Below are positions 1 through 7,086 of a stretch of 64,000 bases of DNA, piece by piece. The DNA is from AC-32 sp038236705 (GTDB lineage Bacteria > Actinomycetota > Thermoleophilia > Gaiellales > Gaiellaceae): contig JBBRZN010000001.1 of the NCBI GenBank assembly GCA_038236705.1, forward strand, positions 1 through 64,000. The letters run 5' to 3'. Made by a program: the position numbers and the translations under genes. Below the pieces are notes generated by a model. The model worked only from the letters and a program-made list of their open reading frames with translations. It had not been told where the DNA came from and ran no database searches. The stretch's first letter is position 1. Every line of letters starts with the position of its first letter.

Positions 1-933
1 GAGCTCGAGCGCCGCCTCGCGCCGGAGCTCGAGCCGTTCGGCGCCGCTGCGCAGTCGGTAGAGCGCCGAGGTCGCGCCCTCGCCGCGCCCTGCGGCGGCG
101 GCCAACTCCTCCTCGACCCGGTTTCGCTCGGCGAGCAGAGCCTCGAGCCGTTCGTCGGTGCGCTTGCGCTCCAGCCTGGCCGCAGTTCTCCGCTCCTCGA
201 CCGCGCCGAGCCGCTCTTCGATCTCCGCGAGGTCGAGCTCCGCGCGGCGCGCACGCAGGCCGGCGATCTCGGTGCGCAGCTTCTCTGCGCGCTCCGCTGC
301 GGTCGCCTGCAGCGCGAGCGGTCGCAGGCGCGTCTTGACCTCGGCCTCGAGATCGCGCGCCCGCTCGACCTGCACCTGCACCCGTGCGAGCTTCAGCTCC
401 GCCCGGTGCCGGCGCCGCTTGAACTTCCCCAGGCCCGCCGCGTCCTCGATCAGCGCGCGCCGCTCTTCCGGCTTGCTCGCAAGGATCTCCTCGACCTTGC
501 CCTGGCTGATCACCGAGCCGTGGCTGCCGCCGAGCCCGACGTCCGCGAGCAGCTCGACGAGGTCGGTCCGTCGCACGGCCGCCCGGTTGATCAGGTACTG
601 CCCCTCGCCGCCGCGGTGCAGCCGCCGCGTGATCGAGACCTCGCTGAAGTCGAGCTCGGGCAGTGCGCCGTCTTCGTTGTCGAAGAGGAGCTCGACCTCG
701 CAGTAGTCGGCGGGCGCGTGTCCGGGCGAGCCGGCGAAGAGCACGTCGTCGGGCTTCTCGGCCCGCAGCTCGTGCGGGCTCAGGCTGCCGGAGGCCCAGA
801 GCAGCGCGTCGGCGACGTTCGACTTACCGGAGCCGTTCGGTCCGACCACGACGGCCACCCCCGGCTCGAGCCGCACCTCGACGGCCTCCGGAAACGACTT
901 GAAGCCTCGGATTCGGATCGTTTTCAGGTGCAT
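1..933 (-). CDS. smc: Chromosome segregation ATPase SMC, N-terminal part
   Basis: This is the first 311 codons of SMC, the ATPase core of the condensin complex that compacts and segregates the chromosome; the rest lies beyond the window edge. The protein opens MHLKTIRIRGFKSF. The Walker A motif GPNGSGKSN is near residues 32-40, and VISQGKVEEIL near residue 143 is the usual SMC Q-loop region. After about residue 165 the sequence becomes charged and heptad-like, which is the start of the first coiled-coil arm. The kleisin partners ScpA and ScpB are encoded near 39-40 kb. The ATG at 933 overlaps the stop of an upstream mini-ORF that carries a second version of the smc start. Family assignment is certain. 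Confidence 0.96.
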   Translation of the reverse strand, partial: MHLKTIRIRGFKSFPEAVEVRLEPGVAVVVGPNGSGKSNVADALLWASGSLSPHELRAEKPDDVLFAGSPGHAPADYCEVELLFDNEDGALPELDFSEVSITRRLHRGGEGQYLINRAAVRRTDLVELLADVGLGGSHGSVISQGKVEEILASKPEERRALIEDAAGLGKFKRRRHRAELKLARVQVQVERARDLEAEVKTRLRPLALQATAAERAEKLRTEIAGLRARRAELDLAEIEERLGAVEERRTAARLERKRTDERLEALLAERNRVEEELAAAAGRGEGATSALYRLRSGAERLELRREAALEL

Positions 934-1079
934 CGACTGGCCTCGACACCCGAACGGGCGGCTCCTGAAACCGCTCTGAGCAGGCAAGCGCGCGCCAGAA
1001 GGGGGCTCACGGCGGAACCAGGGGTTCCCCCGTGCTCAAATGATTTGAAGCCACGCAGTTTGATCGCACGAAGGTGCAC
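924..1079 (-). repeat. Diverged second copy of the smc start within a 51-codon mini-ORF
   Basis: Reading the minus strand from the GTG at 1079, the first 15 codons give VHLRAIKLRGFKSFE, against MHLKTIRIRGFKSFP at the true smc start (889-933). About 30 of 45 bases match. The differences are mostly synonymous or K/R, L/I and V/M exchanges. The frame then runs through the palindromic element and stops at a TGA inside the smc start (924-926). It may be a leader peptide, a remnant of an older smc start, or a recombination scar. I see no function for it. Confidence 0.7.
999..1034 (-). repeat. Palindromic element C1 (smc upstream)
   Basis: On the minus strand this reads as a hairpin with arms CACGGGGGAAC and GTTCCGCCGTG around CCCTG, followed by AGCCCCCTT. 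Copies C2 (16936-16979) and C3 (about 18186-18220) share the arms and the CCCCCTT tail. It lies between the duplicated smc start and the real one. Confidence 0.75.
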
Positions 1080-1094
1080 GCGCGAGGGACGCTA

Positions 1095-1121
1095 GCGGGC
1101 GCCGCGGATGGCGGCGCCCGC
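1095..1121 (-). terminator. Hairpin downstream of the DUF1059 gene
   Basis: The arms GCGGGCGCCG and CGGCGCCCGC close on a loop of about seven bases, eight bases after the stop codon at 1129. There is no clear U-run, as is common in high-GC actinobacteria, so terminator function is inferred. Confidence 0.5.
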
Positions 1122-1128
1122 GGTGTTG

Positions 1129-1287
1129 CTAGCCGTCCTCGACCATGCTCGCGAGTTTCTCGCGGGGGAACTGGTCAGCCACGTCGGCGTGCGCGCTGCG
1201 AACGTGCTCCTCCGCGTTGTCCAGCAACTCGTCCTCGGTCTCGCCGCGGATCGTCTCGCCGCAGGCGCAGTTGATCATCTTCGTCAT
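1129..1287 (-). CDS. DUF1059-family small protein
   Basis: This is a 52-residue protein starting MTKMINCACGETIRGETEDE. The closely spaced cysteines near residues 7 and 9, the acidic helix, and the paired histidines in EEHVRSAHAD match the DUF1059 family of small, possibly metal-binding proteins of unknown function. A strong ribosome binding site, GAGGAGG, lies five bases before the ATG. It sits between rnc and smc, where mycobacteria carry the formamidopyrimidine-DNA glycosylase gene. No activity can be assigned. Confidence 0.8.
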   Translation of the reverse strand: MTKMINCACGETIRGETEDELLDNAEEHVRSAHADVADQFPREKLASMVEDG

Positions 1288-1321
1288 CCGGAACCTCCTC
1301 GAGCTCGTTGTGCTGTCAGGG

Positions 1322-2002
1322 TCAAGTCAACAGTGTTCGCGCCACGCGGGCGAGCCGGTCGAGCGCCTCGTGCGCCGCCGCCTGCTCGGCGTCCTTCTTC
1401 GAGCGGCCGGTGCCGACGCCCGCCTCCTCGCCGTCGATCACCGCGGCACAGGTGAACATCCGGTCGTGCGGCGGCCCCGCTACGTCCAGGACGCTGTAGG
1501 CGACCTGCCGCCCCTGGCGGGCGAGCTCCTCCTGGAGCACGGTCTTGTGATCGACGTGGGTCGTCAGCGCGTAGGTGATGCGCCCGTCGAACGCCGCGAC
1601 CACCGCATCCCTGATCGGCTCGAAGCCGTGCTGGAGGTAGAGCGCGGCGAGCGAGGCCTCAAGCAGCGCCGCGAGGACGTTGTGGTTGCGCGCCAACCGT
1701 TCGAGCTCGTCCGCGGGCGCCTGCTCGGCCCCGCGCTCGGCGAGGCGCGTCCCTAGGCCCAGCTCGCGCGCGACGACGGCGCAGCTCGCGCGCGAGACGA
1801 CGTGCGAGCGAATCTTCGCCATCCCGCCCTCGGAGGAGTCCGGATACCGCTCGTACAGGGCCCGCGCGATCGCCAACTCGAGCACGCTGTCGCCCAGGAA
1901 CTCGAGGCGCTCGTACGACGACGCCCGGTCGGGCGCCCAGGAGCTGTGCGTGAAGACGTTCTCCAGCAGCTCGTCCGGCAGCCGGTCGATGAGCTTCGAC
2001 AG
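1322..2002 (-). CDS. rnc: Ribonuclease III; no canonical start codon
   Basis: RNase III cuts double-stranded RNA during rRNA and mRNA processing. The frame shows THSSW, the catalytic signature ERLEFLGDS, a second acidic helix region, and a C-terminal double-stranded RNA binding domain ending near GRSKKDAEQAAAHEAL. The first GTG in frame (1885) lies after the signature and would remove it. Upstream to the last in-frame stop, inside acpP, there is no ATG, GTG or TTG. I placed the start at the CTG at 2002, giving 226 residues, the usual family length. Initiation at CTG or another rare codon, frameshifting from acpP, or a base error are all possible. Function is sure; the start is not. Confidence 0.8.
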   Translation of the reverse strand: MSKLIDRLPDELLENVFTHSSWAPDRASSYERLEFLGDSVLELAIARALYERYPDSSEGGMAKIRSHVVSRASCAVVARELGLGTRLAERGAEQAPADELERLARNHNVLAALLEASLAALYLQHGFEPIRDAVVAAFDGRITYALTTHVDHKTVLQEELARQGRQVAYSVLDVAGPPHDRMFTCAAVIDGEEAGVGTGRSKKDAEQAAAHEALDRLARVARTLLT

Positions 2003-2030
2003 CTCGTCGGGCCGGCCGCCCGGAGCGCGG

Positions 2031-2276
2031 CTACTGGTGCGTTGAGACGTAGTCGACGGCCTGCCCGACGGTCTGGATCTTCTGCGCGTCGTCGTCCGAG
2101 ATCTTGATCCCGAACTGGTCCTCCAGCTCCATGATCAGCTCCACGAGATCGAGTGAATCTGCGTCGAGGTCCTCCTGGAACGAGGCTTCCTCAGTGACCT
2201 CGCTCTCGTCGACTCCGAGCTGCTCCGTCAGGACTTCCTTGACCCGCTCGAACACTTCCTCTCGTGACGCTGCCAT
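2031..2276 (-). CDS. acpP: Acyl carrier protein
   Basis: ACP carries growing acyl chains as thioesters during fatty acid synthesis. The protein has 81 residues with the phosphopantetheine site DADSLDLVELIMELE, the modified serine being near residue 41. The composition is very acidic, as expected. It lies six bases after plsX and just before rnc, the common plsX-acpP-rnc order. Confidence 0.96.
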   Translation of the reverse strand: MAASREEVFERVKEVLTEQLGVDESEVTEEASFQEDLDADSLDLVELIMELEDQFGIKISDDDAQKIQTVGQAVDYVSTHQ

Positions 2277-2282
2277 TTCACC

Positions 2283-3281
2283 TCACTTGCCGGGGGCTTC
2301 AGAGCGCGCGGATGCTAACACTCTTTCCGGCAGTCGCTGGCCGAGGCGACCGACAACGTCGTGCTCGACGCCCCGTGCGGCCAGCCTGATCGCGTTTGCA
2401 ATGGCACGCCGTGACGAGTTGCCGTGAGCGATCACGGCGAGGCCGCGCAGGCCGAGAAGGTAGGCGCCGCCGTAGGTCTCGGGGTCGAGCCGGTCGCGCA
2501 GACCCCGTGCCGCGGGGCGCACGAGCAGGCCGCCGATCCGGCCGCGCCGGCTCGAGACGATCTCCGCGCGGAGCTCCTCCAGCACGGTGAGGATCGTTCC
2601 TTCCATCAGCTTCAGGACGACGTTGCCGGTGAAGCCGTCGCAGACGACGACGTCCGCGGCGCCGACCAGGAGGTCGCGGCTCTCCGTGTTGCCGCCGAAC
2701 TGGAGGGTGTCGTCGGCAGCCAGGAGCGCGTGCGCCTCGAGCGTGAGCTGGTTGCCCTTCTCCGGCTCCTCGCCGATCGAGAGCAGGCGAACCTCGGGAT
2801 CGCGCACGTCGAGCACGTCCTCGGCGAAGACGGCGCCCATGTGCGCGAACTGATGCAGGTGCTCGGGCCGCGCATCGGCGTTCGCGCCCGAATCCAGCAG
2901 CACCGAGGGGCCATGGTTGGCCGGGATCACGACGGCGATCGCCGGGCGCGCGACTCCCGGCAGGCGCCGCAGCTCCAGGAAGCAGGCCGCGAGCATCGCG
3001 CCGGTGTTCCCGGCGGACAGGACCGCGTCGGCCTTGCCCTCGCCGACGGCGCGGCAGGCGGCGACGAGCGAGCTGTCCGGCTTGGCGCGCACCGCCTCGG
3101 CGGGCTTCTCGTCCATGCCGATCGCCTGCGTCGTCTCGACGAGCTCCAGGGCGCCCGTGTCGAGGCCCGCCGGGCCGAAGAGGATGGGTTGGATCTCCGG
3201 TGAGACGGCCTCGAGCGCGCCGGCAACGACCTCTTCGGGCCCGCGGTCCCCGCCCATCGCATCCACTGCGACGCGGGTCAT
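2283..3281 (-). CDS. plsX: Phosphate acyltransferase PlsX
   Basis: PlsX converts acyl-ACP and phosphate to acyl-phosphate, the first acyl donor for phospholipid synthesis, at the inner face of the membrane. The 332-residue length is normal. Family motifs DAMGGD (residues 7-12), SAGNTGA (near 89) and LLSIGEEPEKGN (near 165) are present, and the C-terminal half has FTGNVVLKLMEG. It is transcribed together with acpP. Element A1 lies between it and rpmF. Confidence 0.96.
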   Translation of the reverse strand: MTRVAVDAMGGDRGPEEVVAGALEAVSPEIQPILFGPAGLDTGALELVETTQAIGMDEKPAEAVRAKPDSSLVAACRAVGEGKADAVLSAGNTGAMLAACFLELRRLPGVARPAIAVVIPANHGPSVLLDSGANADARPEHLHQFAHMGAVFAEDVLDVRDPEVRLLSIGEEPEKGNQLTLEAHALLAADDTLQFGGNTESRDLLVGAADVVVCDGFTGNVVLKLMEGTILTVLEELRAEIVSSRRGRIGGLLVRPAARGLRDRLDPETYGGAYLLGLRGLAVIAHGNSSRRAIANAIRLAARGVEHDVVGRLGQRLPERVLASARSEAPGK

Positions 3282-3300
3282 CTCTCGGAAACCCAGCCCC

Positions 3301-3375
3301 TTAAGGCATCGCGTGCGATGCCGACCTCAGAACGCACGGGCTTTGCTCGTGCGTTCGTCTGAAATGACCGGTCGA
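3301..3375 (-). repeat. Two-hairpin element A1 (rpmF-plsX junction)
   Basis: This 75-bp element reads, in the transcribed direction, TCGACCGGTC, then a hairpin with arms AACGCACGAGC and GCCCGTGCGTT, a short spacer, and a perfect hairpin GGCATCGC/GCGATGCC ending CCTTAA. Copies A2 (4956-5030) and A3 (5579-5652) have the same layout. Single-base differences in the arms are mostly matched on the other side. Confidence 0.85.
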
Positions 3376-3386
3376 TGCGTTTGTAC

Positions 3387-3575
3387 TCAAGGCGTCGGCG
3401 TTCGCAAGGGCTCGATCTCGCGGCCGCCGTAGGTCTTGCAGTTCGGACACATCCGATGCGGTTGCTTCGGCCGTCCGCATTGCGGACAGGTGTTTACGCG
3501 AGGCGCCTCGATCCGGTGCGTGGCGCGCCGCTTGTCCCGGCGCGACTTGGAGGTTTTCTTCTTGGGGACGGCCAT
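3387..3575 (-). CDS. rpmF: Ribosomal protein L32
   Basis: This is a 62-residue basic protein starting MAVPKKKTSKSRRDKRRATH, the standard L32 opening. CPQCGRP and CPNCKTYGG form the four-cysteine zinc site of the Zn-type L32. It heads the rpmF-plsX-acpP cluster, as in many bacteria. Confidence 0.97.
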   Translation of the reverse strand: MAVPKKKTSKSRRDKRRATHRIEAPRVNTCPQCGRPKQPHRMCPNCKTYGGREIEPLRTPTP

Positions 3576-3723
3576 TGGCGGCGGAGTATAGCCAGCGCCT
3601 GCCTTTCCGCTTTACCAAGGTTTTACCCAGGCTTTCCGCTCTCCTCGCCTCGTCTTGCCCGGGCAGAACCGGCTCGGGGCGATCCTTCGCAGGCCAACTG
3701 AGAGCACCGACCGAAGGAGAGAC

Positions 3724-4116
3724 ATGTTCAAGCTCGCAGCCATCATCGGAGGAGTCCTGCTCATGGCAGGCGTGGCTCTCGCCGGGACGCTCACGAGCCT
3801 CGACTCGACCAACAGCCCGACGATCGGGACGACGACGCTCCCGGCCGTCAGCACGGAGCGGCAGGAGGATCACGCCCAGGAGAACGAGCTGGAGCAGCGC
3901 GGCCGGGCAAACGAGCCCGGCGAGGACGTCCGCGGCCCTTGCGACGAGCCGGAGCACGCGGACGACCCGCGCTGCACCGGCGCGCCGGCCGCGGGCGCCG
4001 ACGACGACGACAACGGCACTGACGATCGCGGCGGCGACAACGATTCGTCCAGCGGCTCCTCGGCCCCGGGCCGAGCTCCGGCCCGAGTGATAGCTCCGGC
4101 CGTAGCGCAGAGGTGA
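3724..4116 (+). CDS. Small secreted or membrane-anchored acidic protein
   Basis: The gene encodes 130 residues starting MFKLAAIIGGVLLMAGVALA, a signal peptide or single membrane anchor. The rest is hydrophilic, rich in Glu, Asp, Ser and Gly, with one cysteine pair around GPCDEPEHADDPRC. I chose the ATG at 3724 because GAAGGAGAG lies directly before it; a longer frame from 3655 has no such site. It is followed by another small plus-strand secreted-protein gene. I do not recognise the family. Confidence 0.65.
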   Translation: MFKLAAIIGGVLLMAGVALAGTLTSLDSTNSPTIGTTTLPAVSTERQEDHAQENELEQRGRANEPGEDVRGPCDEPEHADDPRCTGAPAAGADDDDNGTDDRGGDNDSSSGSSAPGRAPARVIAPAVAQR

Positions 4117-4150
4117 GATTTCCGGCCGCGGCTACAGTGACCGAGGAGCC

Positions 4151-4433
4151 ATGGGTCGAACCCTCGTCGTAGCCGTCCTCGCCCTCACCGGGCTCCTCTG
4201 CGCCGCCGGGATCGGCTTCGCGGCCTACGTCGTCTCACGCGATTCGGTGCGGTTCCCGTGACCCGGCTGCAGCCGAAACCGAGTAGGGCGCTCACGCCGG
4301 CGACGGTGCGCAAGACGAACACGGCCCGACGACCACGCCCCGGAACACAACCACGAGACCGACAACGACCGTCGACGACCACGGCGGCGGCGACAACTCA
4401 GGTCACGGCGGCGGCCACGGCGGAGATGACTAG
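4151..4433 (+). pseudogene. Frameshifted small secreted-protein gene
   Basis: The first frame gives MGRTLVVAVLALTGLLCAAG, a signal peptide, then FAAYVVSRDSV and an early stop at 4261. A second frame continues sensibly as VTRLQPKPSRALTPATVRK. A third frame gives a Thr/Pro-rich stretch and ends DDHGGGDNSGHGGGHGGDD at the stop 4431-4433. Two indels, near 4245-4255 and 4325-4335, would restore one frame of about 95 codons. It may be a recent pseudogene or two base errors in a repetitive GC-rich stretch. Its final stop shares CTAG with the stop of yceD. Confidence 0.6.
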
Positions 4434-4936
4434 AGCCGGTCTTTGAGCTCGGCCAGCGCCGACCAGCGGGAATCGGCCTGGGGCTCGTCGTGTTCGTGCG
4501 GCTCGGCGTTCAGGTCCTTGCCGCAGACCGGGCAGAGGCCCGCGCAATCGGGTTTGCAGAGGATCTTGTCGGGCAGCGCGAGCGCCAGCGCGTCGCGTGC
4601 CCAGGCGGAGAGGTCGAGCTTGTCGTCGTCGAGATACGGTGTCCGCAGCTCGTCCGACTCGGGCGACGTCGCCTGATACTCGCGGGCGGAGATCGGCAGC
4701 TCGAGCGCGGCGTCCTCGAGGCAGCGGTAGCACGGCCCGTGCAGGCGCACGCGGTAGCTCAGCTCCAACACCGTCCCCGTGGAGGCGCGGGTGATCGTCA
4801 CCTCGGCCGGCACCTTCTGGGGCAGCGGCACGTAGCTCTGGCCGCCGAGCTCGAGCGGCTCGAGCTCGATCTCCAGTTCATCCCCGAACTGCTCGCCCGA
4901 GCGAAGCTTGATCGTGCGGAGGTTCAGCGTGGTCAT
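4430..4936 (-). CDS. yceD: YceD/DUF177 family protein
   Basis: YceD proteins affect 23S rRNA accumulation and often sit next to rpmF. This one has 168 residues, with CYRCLED in the middle and a C-terminal CKPDCAGLCPVCG that looks like a zinc site. The order sepIVA-yceD-rnc-smc is that of mycobacteria, though here other genes are interspersed. The gene ends on a CTAG shared with the convergent pseudogene. Confidence 0.88.
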   Translation of the reverse strand: MTTLNLRTIKLRSGEQFGDELEIELEPLELGGQSYVPLPQKVPAEVTITRASTGTVLELSYRVRLHGPCYRCLEDAALELPISAREYQATSPESDELRTPYLDDDKLDLSAWARDALALALPDKILCKPDCAGLCPVCGKDLNAEPHEHDEPQADSRWSALAELKDRL

Positions 4937-4955
4937 GTGACCACGGTAGCAACGC

Positions 4956-5030
4956 TAAGGCGCCGTCTTGCGGCGCCGGCCTCAGGGCGTACGTGCTGTG
5001 CTCGTGCGTCCGTCTGCAATGACCGGTCGA
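4956..5030 (-). repeat. Two-hairpin element A2 (nitroreductase-yceD junction)
   Basis: This is a 75-bp copy of the same plan as A1. The first hairpin has three mismatches, and the second has arms GGCGCCG/CGGCGCC around CAAGA. It lies 20 bases upstream of the yceD start and shares the flank TTTGGGTCGACCGGTC with A3. Confidence 0.82.
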
Positions 5031-5058
5031 CCCAAATCGAGCTTTGCGCAACCCGCTT

Positions 5059-5571
5059 CTAGATGCGCCGAACGAGCTCCTCGAGGGGCTTGCGGTTGGC
5101 CTCCGCGCTCCACTCCTCCGGGGTCTTCGACTCCTGGTCGAGCGGCCGCTTCGGGTAGCCGAAGCTCGGGATGCTGACCGGCAGCAGGCCGTCCTCGAGG
5201 GCGAGAACGCGGGCGGCCGCGGCCGGGTCGGGCATCCCGTTCGGGCACGAGACGACACCGTCGTTCGAGGCGACGAGGAACATGTTCTGCATGGCGCGGC
5301 CGACGTCGAGGACCGCACCGCCAGCCTCGGTGGCGATCGCGATCACGAGCGGGGCGCTGCGCACGTTGTCCTGCGCGTAGACCGCTTGGGCGACCTGCTC
5401 CTTCACCTCGGGTGTCTCGACCACGACGAAAACCCAGGGCTGCCGGTTCATCGCGCTGCCAGCCACCCGGCCGGCGTCGAGGATCCGCCGCTCGACCTCC
5501 GGTGCCACCGGCCGGTCAGGGGCGTAGCTGCGCCAATCGCGCTTGCTCGCGACGGCCAGGTAGGTGTCCAC
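5059..5571 (-). CDS. Nitroreductase-family flavoprotein
   Basis: This is a 170-residue protein of the FMN-dependent nitroreductase fold. SKRDWRSYAPDRPV resembles the N-terminal FMN-phosphate-binding stretch, MNRQPWVFVVVE is the typical N-Q-PW-F strand, and GRAMQNMFLVASNDGVVSC is the central helix of the family. Such enzymes reduce nitro groups or quinones with NAD(P)H, but the substrate cannot be told. The start is a GTG. Repeat elements A2 and A3 lie on either side, which is unusual. Confidence 0.82.
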   Translation of the reverse strand: MDTYLAVASKRDWRSYAPDRPVAPEVERRILDAGRVAGSAMNRQPWVFVVVETPEVKEQVAQAVYAQDNVRSAPLVIAIATEAGGAVLDVGRAMQNMFLVASNDGVVSCPNGMPDPAAAARVLALEDGLLPVSIPSFGYPKRPLDQESKTPEEWSAEANRKPLEELVRRI

Positions 5572-5578
5572 CCGGTCC

Positions 5579-5652
5579 TAAGGCGTCGCTTGCGACGCCG
5601 TCCTGAGGACGCGCAGGCTTTGCCTGTGCGTCCGTCTGAACCGACCGGTCGA
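5579..5652 (-). repeat. Two-hairpin element A3 (sepIVA-nitroreductase junction)
   Basis: This is a 74-bp copy. Hairpin 1 pairs GGACGCACAGGC with GCCTGCGCGTCC around AAA, and hairpin 2 is a perfect GGCGTCGC/GCGACGCC. It ends seven bases before the nitroreductase GTG. Confidence 0.85.
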
Positions 5653-5670
5653 CCCAACCGGCACTGCTGC

Positions 5671-5695
5671 GACCACCGTTCTAGAAAGGGTGGTC
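5671..5695 (-). terminator. Hairpin over the sepIVA stop codon
   Basis: GACCACC and GGTGGTC form a seven-base stem around an eleven-base loop that contains the sepIVA stop. There is no U-run, so it may instead be an mRNA-stabilising hairpin. Confidence 0.4.
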
Positions 5696-6184
5696 GTCGT
5701 TGGAGCTCTCGGCCGCCACGCCTGCGACCACCGATTCCTGGGAGCGCTCGTGCAGCCGCTCGCGGCCGCGCTTGACCGCGGTCAGGAACTTGTCGAGATT
5801 GACCTCGAGCGTCGAGAGGATCGAGTCGGCCCAGTCCTCCATCTCCAGCCGGGTCTCCCGCGCCTGCCGCCTCGAGTCCTCGACGATGTCCCCTGCCTGG
5901 CGCTCGGCGAGCTTGACGATCTCGGTCTGAGAGGCCTCACGCACCGCCTGCTCGCGAGCCTCGCCGAGAATCCGGTCGCACTCGCGCTTGGCCTCGGCGA
6001 GCATCTCCTGGCGCTCCTTCACGATCCAGCGCGCCTGCTTGATCTCCTCGGGGATCGTCGCCCGCATCTGGTCGAGGATGTCGTAGATCTCCTCGCGGTC
6101 GATGCGCACCTGGTCGGTGAGGGGAACGGCCTTCGCGTTGTGCACGAGGTCGTCGAGCTTGTCGATCAGAACCAGTACGTCCAT
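5681..6184 (-). CDS. sepIVA: SepIVA/DivIVA-like coiled-coil protein
   Basis: The protein has 167 residues and is predicted almost entirely helical. A short N-terminal part, MDVLVLIDKLDDLVHNAKAV, resembles DivIVA-type membrane-targeting segments. It is followed by long Glu/Arg-rich heptads and a negatively charged tail. Length, composition and position beside yceD match mycobacterial SepIVA (Rv2927c), an essential septum and cell-envelope factor. It also resembles the b-subunit of ATP synthase in composition, but context favours SepIVA. Confidence 0.75.
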   Translation of the reverse strand: MDVLVLIDKLDDLVHNAKAVPLTDQVRIDREEIYDILDQMRATIPEEIKQARWIVKERQEMLAEAKRECDRILGEAREQAVREASQTEIVKLAERQAGDIVEDSRRQARETRLEMEDWADSILSTLEVNLDKFLTAVKRGRERLHERSQESVVAGVAAESSNDDHPF

Positions 6185-6217
6185 GGGTTTACGGAGTTTA
6201 CAGGCGCGTATCGGCTG

Positions 6218-6559
6218 CTAGCGGCGCCAGAACCTGCTGAAGGCCCCACGGCGCTCCGGCTCCGGTGCGGGCTCCGGCTCCGGTTCGGGGGTCGGCGGCG
6301 GGGGCTCCTCGCGTGGCGCGTCGGTGCCGGAGATCCAGCGGCGGCCGCTGGCACGGAGCTCCTCGAGCAGCGCCTGGGCCTCGTTCGGTGCGAGCACCAC
6401 CTCGTCGGAGTGCCCGAGTTGCGTCTCGAGCCGGTCCGCGGAGTCGCTCGCCGCGCCGCGGGCGCGCAGCTTCTGAAGCACGACCTGGACCTCCCGGCGG
6501 CCGAGGCGCACCTCGCCTTCCGCGCCCAGCAGCGTCTCGAGCTTGTCGGTGACGATCAC
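6218..6559 (-). CDS. Hypothetical protein with Pro-Glu-rich tail
   Basis: The gene encodes 113 residues starting at the GTG at 6559, which overlaps the coaD stop as GTGA. The N-terminal 75 residues look helical, with a possible two-fold repeat (LETLLGAEGEVRLGRREVQ and LETQLGHSDEVVLAPNEAQ, each followed by LL or VL-EKLRA). A stretch of PEPEPEPAPEPE follows and the end is basic, RRGAFSRFWRR. The family is not recognised. Translational coupling suggests it is made with CoaD. Confidence 0.7.
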   Translation of the reverse strand: MIVTDKLETLLGAEGEVRLGRREVQVVLQKLRARGAASDSADRLETQLGHSDEVVLAPNEAQALLEELRASGRRWISGTDAPREEPPPPTPEPEPEPAPEPERRGAFSRFWRR

Positions 6560-7086
6560 TCCTGTGGGTTCTCCGGGGTTCCGGGCCGGCCGTCCGGGAA
6601 GAGCTCCTTGAATCTGCGTGCGACGGCTTCGGGCACGAGCTCGTCCACTTTTCCGCCGAAGGACGCGATCTCCTTCACGCCGCTCGAGGAGACGAAGCTG
6701 TACTGCGGGCTCGCCATCACGTAGAGGGTCTCGATGTCCGGCGCCAGCGTGCGGTTCAAGTGGTTCATCTGGAACTCCCACTCGAAGTCGGAGATCACGC
6801 GCAGGCCCTTGACCATCGTCTTCGCGCCCCAGCGCTGGGCGAAGTCCACCACGAGCTCGGAGAAGACCTCGACCTCGATGTTCTCCCGGCCGGCGAGCGC
6901 CTCGTTCAGGAAGCCGACGCGCTCCTCGACGCTGAACATCGTCCCCTTGTGGTGGGGGTCGCGGACGACGCCGACGACGACGCGATCGAAGATGGACGCG
7001 GCGCGCGTGATGATGTCGAGGTGGCCGAGGGTGACCGGGTCGTAGGAGCCCGGGCAGATCGCGGTCAGCGGGTGCGGATCACTCAT
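6556..7086 (-). CDS. coaD: Phosphopantetheine adenylyltransferase
   Basis: CoaD adenylates 4'-phosphopantetheine to dephospho-CoA, the next-to-last step of CoA synthesis. It has 176 residues. CPGSYDPVTLGHLDII carries the nucleotidyltransferase T-x-G-H motif, and ASPQYSFVSSSGVKEIA is the C-terminal family motif. It overlaps rsmD by eight bases; rsmD-coaD is a widely conserved pair. Confidence 0.96.
   Translation of the reverse strand: MSDPHPLTAICPGSYDPVTLGHLDIITRAASIFDRVVVGVVRDPHHKGTMFSVEERVGFLNEALAGRENIEVEVFSELVVDFAQRWGAKTMVKGLRVISDFEWEFQMNHLNRTLAPDIETLYVMASPQYSFVSSSGVKEIASFGGKVDELVPEAVARRFKELFPDGRPGTPENPQE

Noticed and set aside
3301..5652. CRISPR array
   Set aside because: The copies are far apart, separated by genes, and there are no spacers or cas genes.
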